DNA of 41,639 nucleotides, from assembly GCA_030038235.1 (NCBI GenBank), contig JASHPE010000355.1:1-41639 (forward strand). Direction: 5' to 3'. Shown in pieces: positions 25,344-33,961 of the stretch; within the stretch, counting starts at the first letter, position 1; every line of letters begins with the position of its first letter. Source of the DNA: Terriglobia bacterium (GTDB lineage Bacteria; Acidobacteriota; Terriglobia; UBA7540). A program made the position numbers and the translations under genes. The notes under the pieces were generated by a model, which was not told the origin of the DNA, searched no databases, and saw nothing but the letters and a program-made list of their open reading frames with translations.

Positions 25344-26161
25344 CGCCCGCCGGCAAGTCGGAAATTCGCTGGGCCGCCGCCTGGCCGCCTTGCCTGCTCC
25401 TTGTTGTTTTCGCTTCGCGGCCGGCCAACAGCCAGAGCTTCGATTGCCAAAAGGCGGCTACAGCGATCGAGCGGACCATTTGCACTGATGGAACCCTGAA
25501 GCAGTTGGACTCAGAGCTCGCCAGGAATTACCGCGCGGCCGTAAGACGAATTGTGCCGGAAGGCTCAAAGGCTCTGGTGGCCACGCAACGAGCTTGGGTT
25601 TCAGATCGCGATCGGCAATGCGCGAGCGGCGCCAGCGAGTGTCTCGCCGAGAAGTACCGAGAGCGCAACGACCTCCTTCTCGCGTTGCTGGCCTGCACAT
25701 CGGAGGAGAATCCCCTGATCGACGCCGCCGATCCTGCCGTTCTCCTGGGCACGTGGGTCGTTGCCCCCGAAAGCGGTGGCCCGGCGTCTTCGGATAATTT
25801 GACTCCGATTGTGGAACATCTTCCGCCACCCGGGGCGCGGCTGGTCGCGAAGGTAGGGGAATTCTGCGTTGTTGAGCCGCCGGAGGCGAAGATTTGCAGT
25901 CAATTTGGCCTTGCGGTCGAGCAACACCCCGCCCTCGCCGCGACGGCGCATTCCGAAGAACGCCTCCCCGAGGGTTCGACAGTTCTCCTCGCATACTTCG
26001 ACGGACGCGCGGCCTTCGACTTGATTGTCGGTCCGAACGAGAAAGTGGCTGCGGAATTTCTTGAGTGCGATGCGGCCGGGAACAATTGCCGCCGGGTCAG
26101 CCAACCTTGGCTTCCGGCCTCGCCGGATGCCACCGTTAAGATCTATCACCTCTTCGACTGA
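25340..26161 (+). CDS. Exported LprI-type lysozyme inhibitor, putative immunity protein
   Basis: A 273-residue protein. Residues 12-32 form a signal peptide (hydrophobic CLLLVVFASRPANSQ), so it goes to the periplasm or envelope. Residues 34-120 are an LprI domain: SFDCQKAATAIERTIC, LDSELARNYRAAVR, ATQRAWVSDRDRQC, then a further Cys and YRERN; the paired cysteines (36, 48, 94, 101, 119) fit disulfides. The remaining 150 residues are a separate unrecognised domain with four more cysteines. It starts within the stop of the muramidase gene (ATGA). LprI proteins are known as lysozyme inhibitors, so immunity to the upstream enzyme is the simplest reading. Confidence 0.82.
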   Translation: MTPAGKSEIRWAAAWPPCLLLVVFASRPANSQSFDCQKAATAIERTICTDGTLKQLDSELARNYRAAVRRIVPEGSKALVATQRAWVSDRDRQCASGASECLAEKYRERNDLLLALLACTSEENPLIDAADPAVLLGTWVVAPESGGPASSDNLTPIVEHLPPPGARLVAKVGEFCVVEPPEAKICSQFGLAVEQHPALAATAHSEERLPEGSTVLLAYFDGRAAFDLIVGPNEKVAAEFLECDAAGNNCRRVSQPWLPASPDATVKIYHLFD

Positions 26162-26260
26162 CTCGCATGGGTTTCGGTGCGCTCGAAAGAGAGTGCGGAA
26201 CCCACTGCCATCGCGTGACCCACTCACCTGGCTGGCGTTTACATCCTGTAGAATCGAGCC

Positions 26261-26965
26261 ATGCGGCCCTCGCGTGTCATCGTCCAGGTCTCCCTCGACT
26301 TCACCAATCTCGCTGAAGCCCTCGATATGGCGCACCGCGCCGTGCGTGCGGGCGTGGATTGGCTGGAAGCGGGTACGCCGCTGATTCTGGCCGAGGGATT
26401 GAACGCGGTGCGAGGATTGCGACACGAGTTCGCTCACCCGATCGTCGCCGATCTCAAGACCATGGACGGCGGATACCTCGAAGCTGAGATGATGGCCAAG
26501 GCCGGAGCCACGCACGTGGTGGTGATGGGGCAGGCGCACCCGGCGACGATCAAAGCGGTGGTGCAGGCGGGCCGCGATTACGGCGTGAAGGTGATGGGCG
26601 ACGACCTGGCCAGTGCCGACAAGCCTGCCGCCGCGCGGCGTATGCAGGATCTCGGGATCGACTACATCGTGCATCACGTCGGCTACGACGAGCGCCGCGA
26701 CCCTGAAGTGATCCAGGCGCACGGCGGCCGGACTCCCAGTCCGCTTGATGAGCTGGGGGCGGTGGTCCGGGCCGTCTCGATCCCCGTGCAGGCCGTGGGT
26801 GGCCTCACGGTTGCGCAAACCCGCGAACTGCCCAAGTACGGCGTCCACCATCTGGTGCTCGGGGCACCGCTGGCCGTCGACGCCGATGCTTTCAAAACGC
26901 CGGCGCACGACGTCGAGGCGCTGCTTCGCGAGATTATCGGCAGGCTCAGGAGCGGCGCGGATTGA
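26261..26965 (+). CDS. Hexulose-6-phosphate synthase / keto-gulonate-6-P decarboxylase family enzyme
   Basis: A 234-residue TIM-barrel enzyme of the orotidine-phosphate-decarboxylase superfamily. The family's catalytic motif is VADLKTMDGGYLEAEMM (Asp-x-Lys-x-x-Asp), preceded by LEAGTPLI and followed by ATHVVVMG; IPVQAVGGLT and HLVLGAPL bind phosphate. Members either join formaldehyde to ribulose 5-phosphate or decarboxylate 3-keto-L-gulonate 6-phosphate; sequence alone does not decide. No partner isomerase (hexulose-6-phosphate isomerase) or ulaE/F gene is near. The start at ATG 26261 has a weak ribosome-binding site. It is a stand-alone gene. Confidence 0.88.
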   Translation: MRPSRVIVQVSLDFTNLAEALDMAHRAVRAGVDWLEAGTPLILAEGLNAVRGLRHEFAHPIVADLKTMDGGYLEAEMMAKAGATHVVVMGQAHPATIKAVVQAGRDYGVKVMGDDLASADKPAAARRMQDLGIDYIVHHVGYDERRDPEVIQAHGGRTPSPLDELGAVVRAVSIPVQAVGGLTVAQTRELPKYGVHHLVLGAPLAVDADAFKTPAHDVEALLREIIGRLRSGAD

Positions 26966-27005
26966 AGAACCTGCCGCAGTCATGTTGATGATGCCAGCTA
27001 CCGAC

Positions 27006-27033
27006 TTGCGTTCTCTCTTGAATTCGATATACT
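27006..27033 (+). promoter_or_regulatory. Predicted promoter of the membrane-paralog operon
   Basis: TTGCGT (27006-27011), a 16-base spacer and TATACT (27028-27033) form a good housekeeping promoter 60 bases before the first of three tandem paralogs. Confidence 0.5.
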
Positions 27034-27064
27034 CACCCACTTACTTCCCGGAACGTCAAACCGA

Positions 27065-27081
27065 AGCAGTCGCGAACTGCT
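27065..27081 (+). promoter_or_regulatory. Leader hairpin next to the ribosome-binding site
   Basis: AGCAGT (27065-27070), loop CGCGA and ACTGCT (27076-27081) form a six-base stem directly before GAAGGAGG and the first paralog's start. It could tune translation; no more can be said from sequence. Confidence 0.35.
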
Positions 27082-27092
27082 GAAGGAGGCTT

Positions 27093-27770
27093 ATGAACGG
27101 GACAGACTCGAAAGTCAGCATCGGCAGCCTGATTCTGGTTCCAGCGATCATCACGCTGGCCGTCACGATTTTGCGGCTAATCGGCGAAGTGCAGGGCTGG
27201 TCGCCGCTTTTCTTTAACAAGGCGGCCGGCGGCGGCGGAGCCATCGTCGGCATTTCCTGGCTCCCGATCATCTTTGGACCGTATTTTGGCTGGAAGCTCG
27301 CCGCGGCTGGCGATGGGCCATCGAGCTGGGGTAAGGCGATCGGAGCCAGCGGCGCAGCTCTGGTCGTCTTCGTTCTGGGCACAATCGTTTTCTTCGTCGG
27401 TGTCACCAAGCACATGAACACCGTGGTTCTTGTCGGATCCGTGCTCAATCTGGTCTCGGCGTTCATGCCGCGCATCGGATGGAAGGCGTTCGGGAATGCG
27501 CTGGTAGCATATGCGTTCGCGGCGCGCATCCCGGTCCTCATTGTGATGTACATCGCCATGAGCGCCAACGGCGGCCAGGGCTGGGGCACACATTACGATG
27601 TCGCGGAGCCGGGGTTCACGGTCACCTCGCTCACCCAGAAGTTCGTGGACTTGTCCGTGATTCCGCAGTTGGGTTTCTGGATTGCATGGACGGCGGTTGT
27701 GGCCGGGGTGCTGGGCTCCATCTTCGCCGCGATTTTCGCGCGCAGGCGCGCCCCAGCCGTGGCGGCATGA
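27093..27770 (+). CDS. Six-helix membrane protein, paralog 1 of 3
   Basis: A 225-residue membrane protein of a family I cannot name. About six transmembrane helices are visible (near 12-31, 50-68, 83-105, 108-127, 138-160 and 194-219). Features shared with the two following genes are GISWLPIIFGPYF, IGWKAFGNAL, AYAFAARIPVLIVM, and GTHYDV in a loop before the last helix. Start at ATG 27093 with GGAGG eight bases upstream. The N-terminal 60 residues are almost identical to paralog 2, pointing to a recent duplication. No catalytic motif is seen; a transport or structural role is possible. Confidence 0.85.
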   Translation: MNGTDSKVSIGSLILVPAIITLAVTILRLIGEVQGWSPLFFNKAAGGGGAIVGISWLPIIFGPYFGWKLAAAGDGPSSWGKAIGASGAALVVFVLGTIVFFVGVTKHMNTVVLVGSVLNLVSAFMPRIGWKAFGNALVAYAFAARIPVLIVMYIAMSANGGQGWGTHYDVAEPGFTVTSLTQKFVDLSVIPQLGFWIAWTAVVAGVLGSIFAAIFARRRAPAVAA

Positions 27771-27782
27771 CGCAGGAGGCCT

Positions 27783-28460
27783 ATGAACGGGACAGATTCG
27801 AGAGTCAGCATCGGTAGCCTGATTCTGGTTCCAGCGATCATCACGCTGGCCATCACGATTCTGCGGCTGATCGGCGAACTGCAGGGCTGGTCGCCGCTTT
27901 TCTTCAACAAGTCGGCTGGCGGAGGCCAAGCCATCGTCGGCATCTCGTGGCTTCCCTTCATCTTCGGACCTTATTTCGCCCGGAAGCTGGCAGCGGCCGG
28001 CGAAGGTCCATCGAGTTGGGGCAAGGCCATCGGAGCAAGCGTGGCAGCTCTGGTCGTGTTTGTTCTCGGCATAATCGTTTTCTTCACCGGTTTCATCAAG
28101 CACATGAACTCCGTGGCTCTTGTCGGGTTCGTGCTGTTGCTAGCCTCCGCGTTCATGCCGCGTATCGGATGGAAGGCGTTCGGGAATGCGCTGCTGGCAT
28201 ATGCTTTCGCTGCCCGCATTCCCGTGCTCATTGTGATGTTCATTGCCATGAGCGCCAACGGCGGCCACGGTTGGGGAACCCATTACGATGTCGCAACGCC
28301 GGGGTTCACCGTCACCTCGTTCGCCCAGAAGTTCGTGGACCTGGCTGTCCTCCCGCAGATGGGTGGTTGGATCGGATGGACGGCGGTCGCCGGCGGCCTG
28401 CTCGGGAGCATCTTCGTGGCGATTTTCGGCCGCCGGCACACGGCAGCGGTCGCATCGTAA
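27783..28460 (+). CDS. Six-helix membrane protein, paralog 2 of 3
   Basis: A 225-residue protein of exactly the same length as paralog 1 and very similar throughout; even the leader (AGGAGGCCTATGAACGGGAC against AGGAGGCTTATGAACGGGAC) is conserved. Differences gather in helices 3 and 4 and at the C terminus. The same six helices and the GTHYDV loop are present. It begins 12 bases after paralog 1, so the two are surely co-transcribed. Function is unknown. Confidence 0.85.
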   Translation: MNGTDSRVSIGSLILVPAIITLAITILRLIGELQGWSPLFFNKSAGGGQAIVGISWLPFIFGPYFARKLAAAGEGPSSWGKAIGASVAALVVFVLGIIVFFTGFIKHMNSVALVGFVLLLASAFMPRIGWKAFGNALLAYAFAARIPVLIVMFIAMSANGGHGWGTHYDVATPGFTVTSFAQKFVDLAVLPQMGGWIGWTAVAGGLLGSIFVAIFGRRHTAAVAS

Positions 28461-28470
28461 TGGGAGGCTC

Positions 28471-29166
28471 ATGAACGGCAGCGGTTCGAACCCCTCTCCG
28501 AAGATCGCGTCACTTGTGGCCTTCCCGGCGATTCTTACGCTGCTGGTCACGATTCTGCGTCTCGTGGGCGAGCTTCAGCACTGGGGCTCGCCCTGGGTGG
28601 TGAATTCTCACGGGGGCAGCGACGGCGCCATTCTCGGCATAACCTGGCTGCCGATAATCTTTGGGCCCTATTTCGCCTGGATGCTGATCAAGTCCGGCTT
28701 CGGACCCGGCAGCGTGGGCGGCGCGGTGGGCGCGGCCATAGGATCGGTGGTGAGCTTTCTCATCGGATCGATCGTGGCCGGCTACACCGAGACCCATCCT
28801 GGCATCCTGACGCTGGTCGGATTCCTCATTACCCTGGCAGCGGCTTTCATACCGGGAAAAGGCTGGCGCGCTTTCGGTGTGACGCTGCTGGTCTATGCTT
28901 TCGCCGCCCGGATTCCTGTGGCGATTGTGATGCTCATCGCCATGAGCGCCCACAGCGGCCAGGGTCTGGGCACGCATTACGACGTGGTCGGCGATCAGTT
29001 CGCCGCTCTCGCCTCGCCGTGGTGGAAGAAGTTCGTGCTCTTCGGCCTGATTCCACAAATGACCCTTTGGATCGGCTGGACCCTTGCCATCGGCAGCCTT
29101 ACCGGCACGCTGGTCACGGCGATCTTCGGTTTCGGCAAACGGCCGGCCACGGCCGCTGGCGCGTAG
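28471..29166 (+). CDS. Six-helix membrane protein, paralog 3 of 3
   Basis: A 231-residue, more divergent member of the same tandem family. It keeps the framework (GITWLPIIFGPYFAWML, GKGWRAFGVTLLVYAFAARI, IAMSAHSGQGLGTHYDV) but has a different N terminus (SGSNPSPKIASLV) and an extra short segment before helix 6 (ALASPWWKKFV). Start at ATG 28471 with GGGAGG upstream. An open frame continues upstream to 28288, but that part lies inside paralog 2 in another phase. Its last codons ([18 protein letters not shown]) recur as a remnant at 30350-30409. Confidence 0.85.
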   Translation: MNGSGSNPSPKIASLVAFPAILTLLVTILRLVGELQHWGSPWVVNSHGGSDGAILGITWLPIIFGPYFAWMLIKSGFGPGSVGGAVGAAIGSVVSFLIGSIVAGYTETHPGILTLVGFLITLAAAFIPGKGWRAFGVTLLVYAFAARIPVAIVMLIAMSAHSGQGLGTHYDVVGDQFAALASPWWKKFVLFGLIPQMTLWIGWTLAIGSLTGTLVTAIFGFGKRPATAAGA

Positions 29167-29353
29167 CCAAGATATGTGATTCTCCGAGACGCGACCCGCA
29201 CGCCGATTGCCGAGATCCATGCGCACGGATTTATGTCGATCCGCGCCCAGCGACCGGGCAGCCTGACTTGAATACACCGACGATTACGGGCCCGCTGATT
29301 GTGGTCCCGTTGGTGTCTCACCGACACACTCCCCTGCCCCTCGGAATCGATTC

Positions 29354-29365
29354 CTGACATGTCAG
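29354..29365. promoter_or_regulatory. Palindrome across the HDOD start codon
   Basis: CTGACATGTCAG is a perfect 12-base palindrome whose centre falls inside the ATG at 29359-29361. It could be an operator or an mRNA self-pairing site; the evidence is symmetry only. Confidence 0.3.
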
Positions 29366-30315
29366 AAATCGCGCGCCCGATTAAAGAACCTTCGCTTTCA
29401 GCCGAATGTTCTTGTCTGGATGGAAGGTTCGGAATCGTGCAACACGAACACTCGACTTTGACGCTGGAGCCCTCGGCCAAACCTTGGGCGCTCATCAATT
29501 TACCGCCTTTTCCTACCGTGGCCGCCAGAGTCATGCAGCTGCTTTCGCAGGATACAACGGGCCTTAAAGAACTTGCCGACGTGATACGCGGCGACGTTGC
29601 TTTCGCCTCGGAAATCCTGACACTGGCGAATTGTGCTCTGTTTGCGACACGCGCCGAAATAACCACCATTCTGCAGGCAGTGGCACTGCTGGGCCTGAAT
29701 CGTGTGAAAGGCATCGCCATGACCGTCGGTCTGAAATCTTACCTGACCGACTCCTTGAAGATGCCCGCGCTCGTTGCCTGCTGGCGGCACAGCCTCGCCT
29801 GCGCCATCGTCTGTGAGGACCTCGCGTTCGCCTGCCGCATGGAACACGACGCGGCCTACCTCGCGGGTCTGCTGCACGACATCGGCAGACTGGCCCTCAG
29901 CGTTGTAGAGCCGGTCACGTACGCTGAACTGATACGCGAGGCCGACGAAGGCCCCGTGGACGTGCGGTCGCGTGAACGGGAGTTGTTCGGCCTGGATCAT
30001 TGCGAAGCGGGCAAATGGCTGGCGCAACAGTGGAAAATCCCGGCTCGCTTTGCCGAAGTCGCCGAGCGGCACCACGAACCGGTCCGGCCAGGGAAGATCG
30101 ACGCTCTGGCGGTCGTACAGTTGGGCTGCCTGCTTGCGGACGCAGTCGGGTTCTCTGCCGTGCGGAACGCTACTCCGGCCAATTTCGGGGAGATTCTCGC
30201 CCAGCTTCCGCAAGCGGCCTTGCACCGCCTCGATACAAACCGAGACCGGCTGACTTTGAAAATCGCGACCAAGATCAACTCGATCGATATCGGCCTGCCG
30301 GAGCGGCCTCAATAA
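29359..30315 (+). CDS. HDOD domain signalling protein
   Basis: A 318-residue cytoplasmic protein with one HDOD domain, a relative of HD phosphohydrolases used in bacterial signal transduction. The domain starts at INLPPFPTVAARVMQLL (about 46-62), and includes ILQAVALLGLNRVKGIA. Many HDOD proteins lack catalytic residues, but here His144, His173-Asp174 (LLHDIG), His214 and His238-239 (AERHHEP) are all present, so metal binding and hydrolysis are possible. I chose ATG 29359; an upstream in-frame ATG at 29299 adds 20 residues unlike the family. Ribosome binding is weak at either. It separates paralog 3 from a fourth-copy remnant. Confidence 0.85.
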   Translation: MSEIARPIKEPSLSAECSCLDGRFGIVQHEHSTLTLEPSAKPWALINLPPFPTVAARVMQLLSQDTTGLKELADVIRGDVAFASEILTLANCALFATRAEITTILQAVALLGLNRVKGIAMTVGLKSYLTDSLKMPALVACWRHSLACAIVCEDLAFACRMEHDAAYLAGLLHDIGRLALSVVEPVTYAELIREADEGPVDVRSRERELFGLDHCEAGKWLAQQWKIPARFAEVAERHHEPVRPGKIDALAVVQLGCLLADAVGFSAVRNATPANFGEILAQLPQAALHRLDTNRDRLTLKIATKINSIDIGLPERPQ

Positions 30316-30349
30316 GGCTCTGAATCGTAATCCCCGATAACTTGACCTC

Positions 30350-30409
30350 AAAGGAAGCACCCTCGTCACGGCAATCTTCCGTTTCGGGAAACGGCCAGCC
30401 ACGGCATAA
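30350..30409 (+). pseudogene. 3' remnant of a fourth membrane-paralog copy
   Basis: The last 19 codons before TAA 30407-30409 translate to [19 protein letters not shown], matching the C terminus of paralog 3 ([19 protein letters not shown]) at protein and DNA level. Nothing upstream of 30350 matches, so only the tail remains. It shows that the tandem array was once longer and that the HDOD gene now stands where the rest of copy four would be. Confidence 0.8.
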
Positions 30410-30430
30410 TGGTGATTGAGGCTGGCCGTT

Positions 30431-30450
30431 CACAGCCAAGAGTGGCTGTG
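30431..30450. repeat. Perfect hairpin just before typA
   Basis: CACAGCCA, loop AGAG, TGGCTGTG: an 8-bp perfect stem ending six bases before the typA ATG, where the ribosome-binding site should be. The word looks like a dispersed intergenic palindrome and could mask or shape translation initiation. Confidence 0.6.
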
Positions 30451-30456
30451 CCACCG

Positions 30457-32301
<1,845 letters not shown>

Positions 32302-33685
32302 CAAGCCACAAGGATGCCCGCGCTCCGAGGGCAATCTGCATTCGGAGCGATATTTCTGTAAGTGCCCTATTTTCTGTAGTATTACGGCTTCGTTCGTATT
32401 TCCGGCCTGTCCGCACCCGGTTTCGCGTGGAAGCCAGCGGCAGCAGAGGGTCTTGCGGGTCGCCGTGTGGGCAAATTCCGCGCGGTCCCCTGAACCCTGA
32501 TCCCCAACCCCTGACCCCTGTCCGAGCGGCGCAATCGGCAGCCGGAGAGCCGAGGGTGCCGCAACGGATCCGCGCGAACAGAAATAGACAGCCTCGTCCC
32601 TTGTCTCTCGTCCCCCGTCTCTGGCTTCTTCGGGTCATATTGCTGATTTTAAAAGACATTCCAGCTTGGTTCCGACCACTTCTTGCGCCTCTCAAGCTCG
32701 AATTACAGAGCGGCAACTCAGCGAATCGGATGCCTGACACATACGCGACTCCCAAAAACCGGCCTTTTTCGCGATTAACCTTCTGCAAACAAGCGAGATA
32801 ACCTCGTCGGGTTCGTTTTTCGCAATTTTTGGCTATCTCGTTCTCTTTAATGGATTTGAACCTGTCGGGTTCGCTTGGCTTCGTTCTCACTGAGTGCCCG
32901 TTTCCATTGACGCCGGACCCCCAGCGCCTGAACCCGTGCACGGAGGCACACGGAAGGGAAAGCCGGCTCGGTGACGATTAGTCGTCACCCGAGGACTGGC
33001 AAACGGCGGTAGAGGGCGGCGCAGAAACATGGCACGCTCCTCGATTTCTCAAGGGACAGTAAAAACATGGCACATCTCTGCGCGTTTGTCAAGCTATTTC
33101 TTGAGCCCTGACTTGTAGGCTACATGGCAAGAGAAACCCCGGCTGCGAGCCGATATACTGGGCCCGCTCAAAATACGGTGATGCCGAACCACCGTAGCGC
33201 GGGCATCCTGCCCGCTGTGGCGCCAGCCCGCCCTATATTCCGCAGCCTCAATAAGAACGAATGTGGCGCCCTCGAAAAATGGGGTTTCGTCCGGCGCAGG
33301 GCCCGGACAAGAAAGGTCGCTCCAGCCGGCCTGATGGCGAAGTTTAATCCGTGCTCAAAACCCACGGAAGTGCCCTGGTCCCTCCAGAGCTTCTGGCGGA
33401 TCTCCCCCGAGTCACCAGGCTCCCCTGGCCGTTCCAACAACAGGGCGAGCACACTGAAGGGCTGGTTGCAACTTCACCGTCCGGCCGCTCCGGCGCAATT
33501 CGCCAGTGGCCAAGTCGGCCTCAAATGCCCCGAATGCAGCGACGAGCCGTTATCACCAATGGTCAAGCGAGTGGGTTACTACCCCGGAAGATTATACTTT
33601 CGCTGTCAAAATAAGTCACAACTTATGTAAGAGCAATGGGTTGGCTGCTCATTTGTTGCTCACCCAAAACTAACCTGCAACTTGT
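32302..33685. other. Long repeat-rich spacer between typA and the giant gene
   Basis: Nearly 1.4 kb without a gene I can support. Visible pieces: CCCTGAACCCTGA-type word repeats at about 32489-32521; a ten-base imperfect stem at 32794-32803 and 32831-32840; GTCGGGTTCG at 32806-32815 and 32864-32873; AAACATGGCAC at 33025-33035 and 33063-33073, which could be repeats at an insertion-sequence end; and a perfect stem GCGGGCA/TGCCCGC at 33199-33215. A plus-strand frame at 33124-33630 runs across this last hairpin and has no recognisable domain. The stretch reads as a graveyard of small repeats. Confidence 0.5.
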
Positions 33686-33714
33686 TTGACAGTCCGGCCG
33701 CGCCGCCGTAGCCT
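33686..33714 (+). promoter_or_regulatory. Weak candidate promoter of the giant gene
   Basis: A perfect TTGACA (33686-33691) is followed after 17 bases by TAGCCT (33709-33714), a poor -10 box. It lies about 250 bases before the start of the PEP-CTERM gene. Confidence 0.25.
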
Positions 33715-33961
33715 CGTCGCGAAATCGGGAAGTAGGGTTCCAAGAACTTGGGAAAACAGACGGCGGGAGCGCTCGAAGAAGAGGCTTAGACTGCCCAGTG
33801 ACGTTAGCCTCATCAGGAGGGATTCCCTCAAACTGCGCCATGATCGGTCGCGGGCTACGTCTTTTACGTTTCCGCGATCCCGTGAGATGCATCGACTAAT
33901 GGACTTCGACGCGCTCGCCGCTACTCGACTTTACAAACCACACCATAGCACGGAGGAAGCG

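Noticed and set aside
25601-27040. 479-codon minus-strand frame across the inhibitor and the HPS-like gene
   Set aside because: It spans two well-supported plus-strand genes and the spacer between them, and its translation is a basic, Arg/His-rich shadow.
28485-28500. GGTTCGAACCC, resembling a tRNA T-loop
   Set aside because: It lies in the start of paralog 3 and no acceptor or anticodon stem can be formed around it.
33124-33630. 168-codon plus-strand frame in the typA downstream spacer
   Set aside because: No ribosome-binding site, no known domain, and part of it is a dispersed palindrome (GCGGGCA/TGCCCGC). The CPEC near its end is too little to support a gene.
33686-33961. N-terminal extension of the giant gene
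   Set aside because: The frame is open, but the extra 92 residues are basic and unlike a secreted protein. The signal peptide and strong ribosome-binding site both point to 33962.
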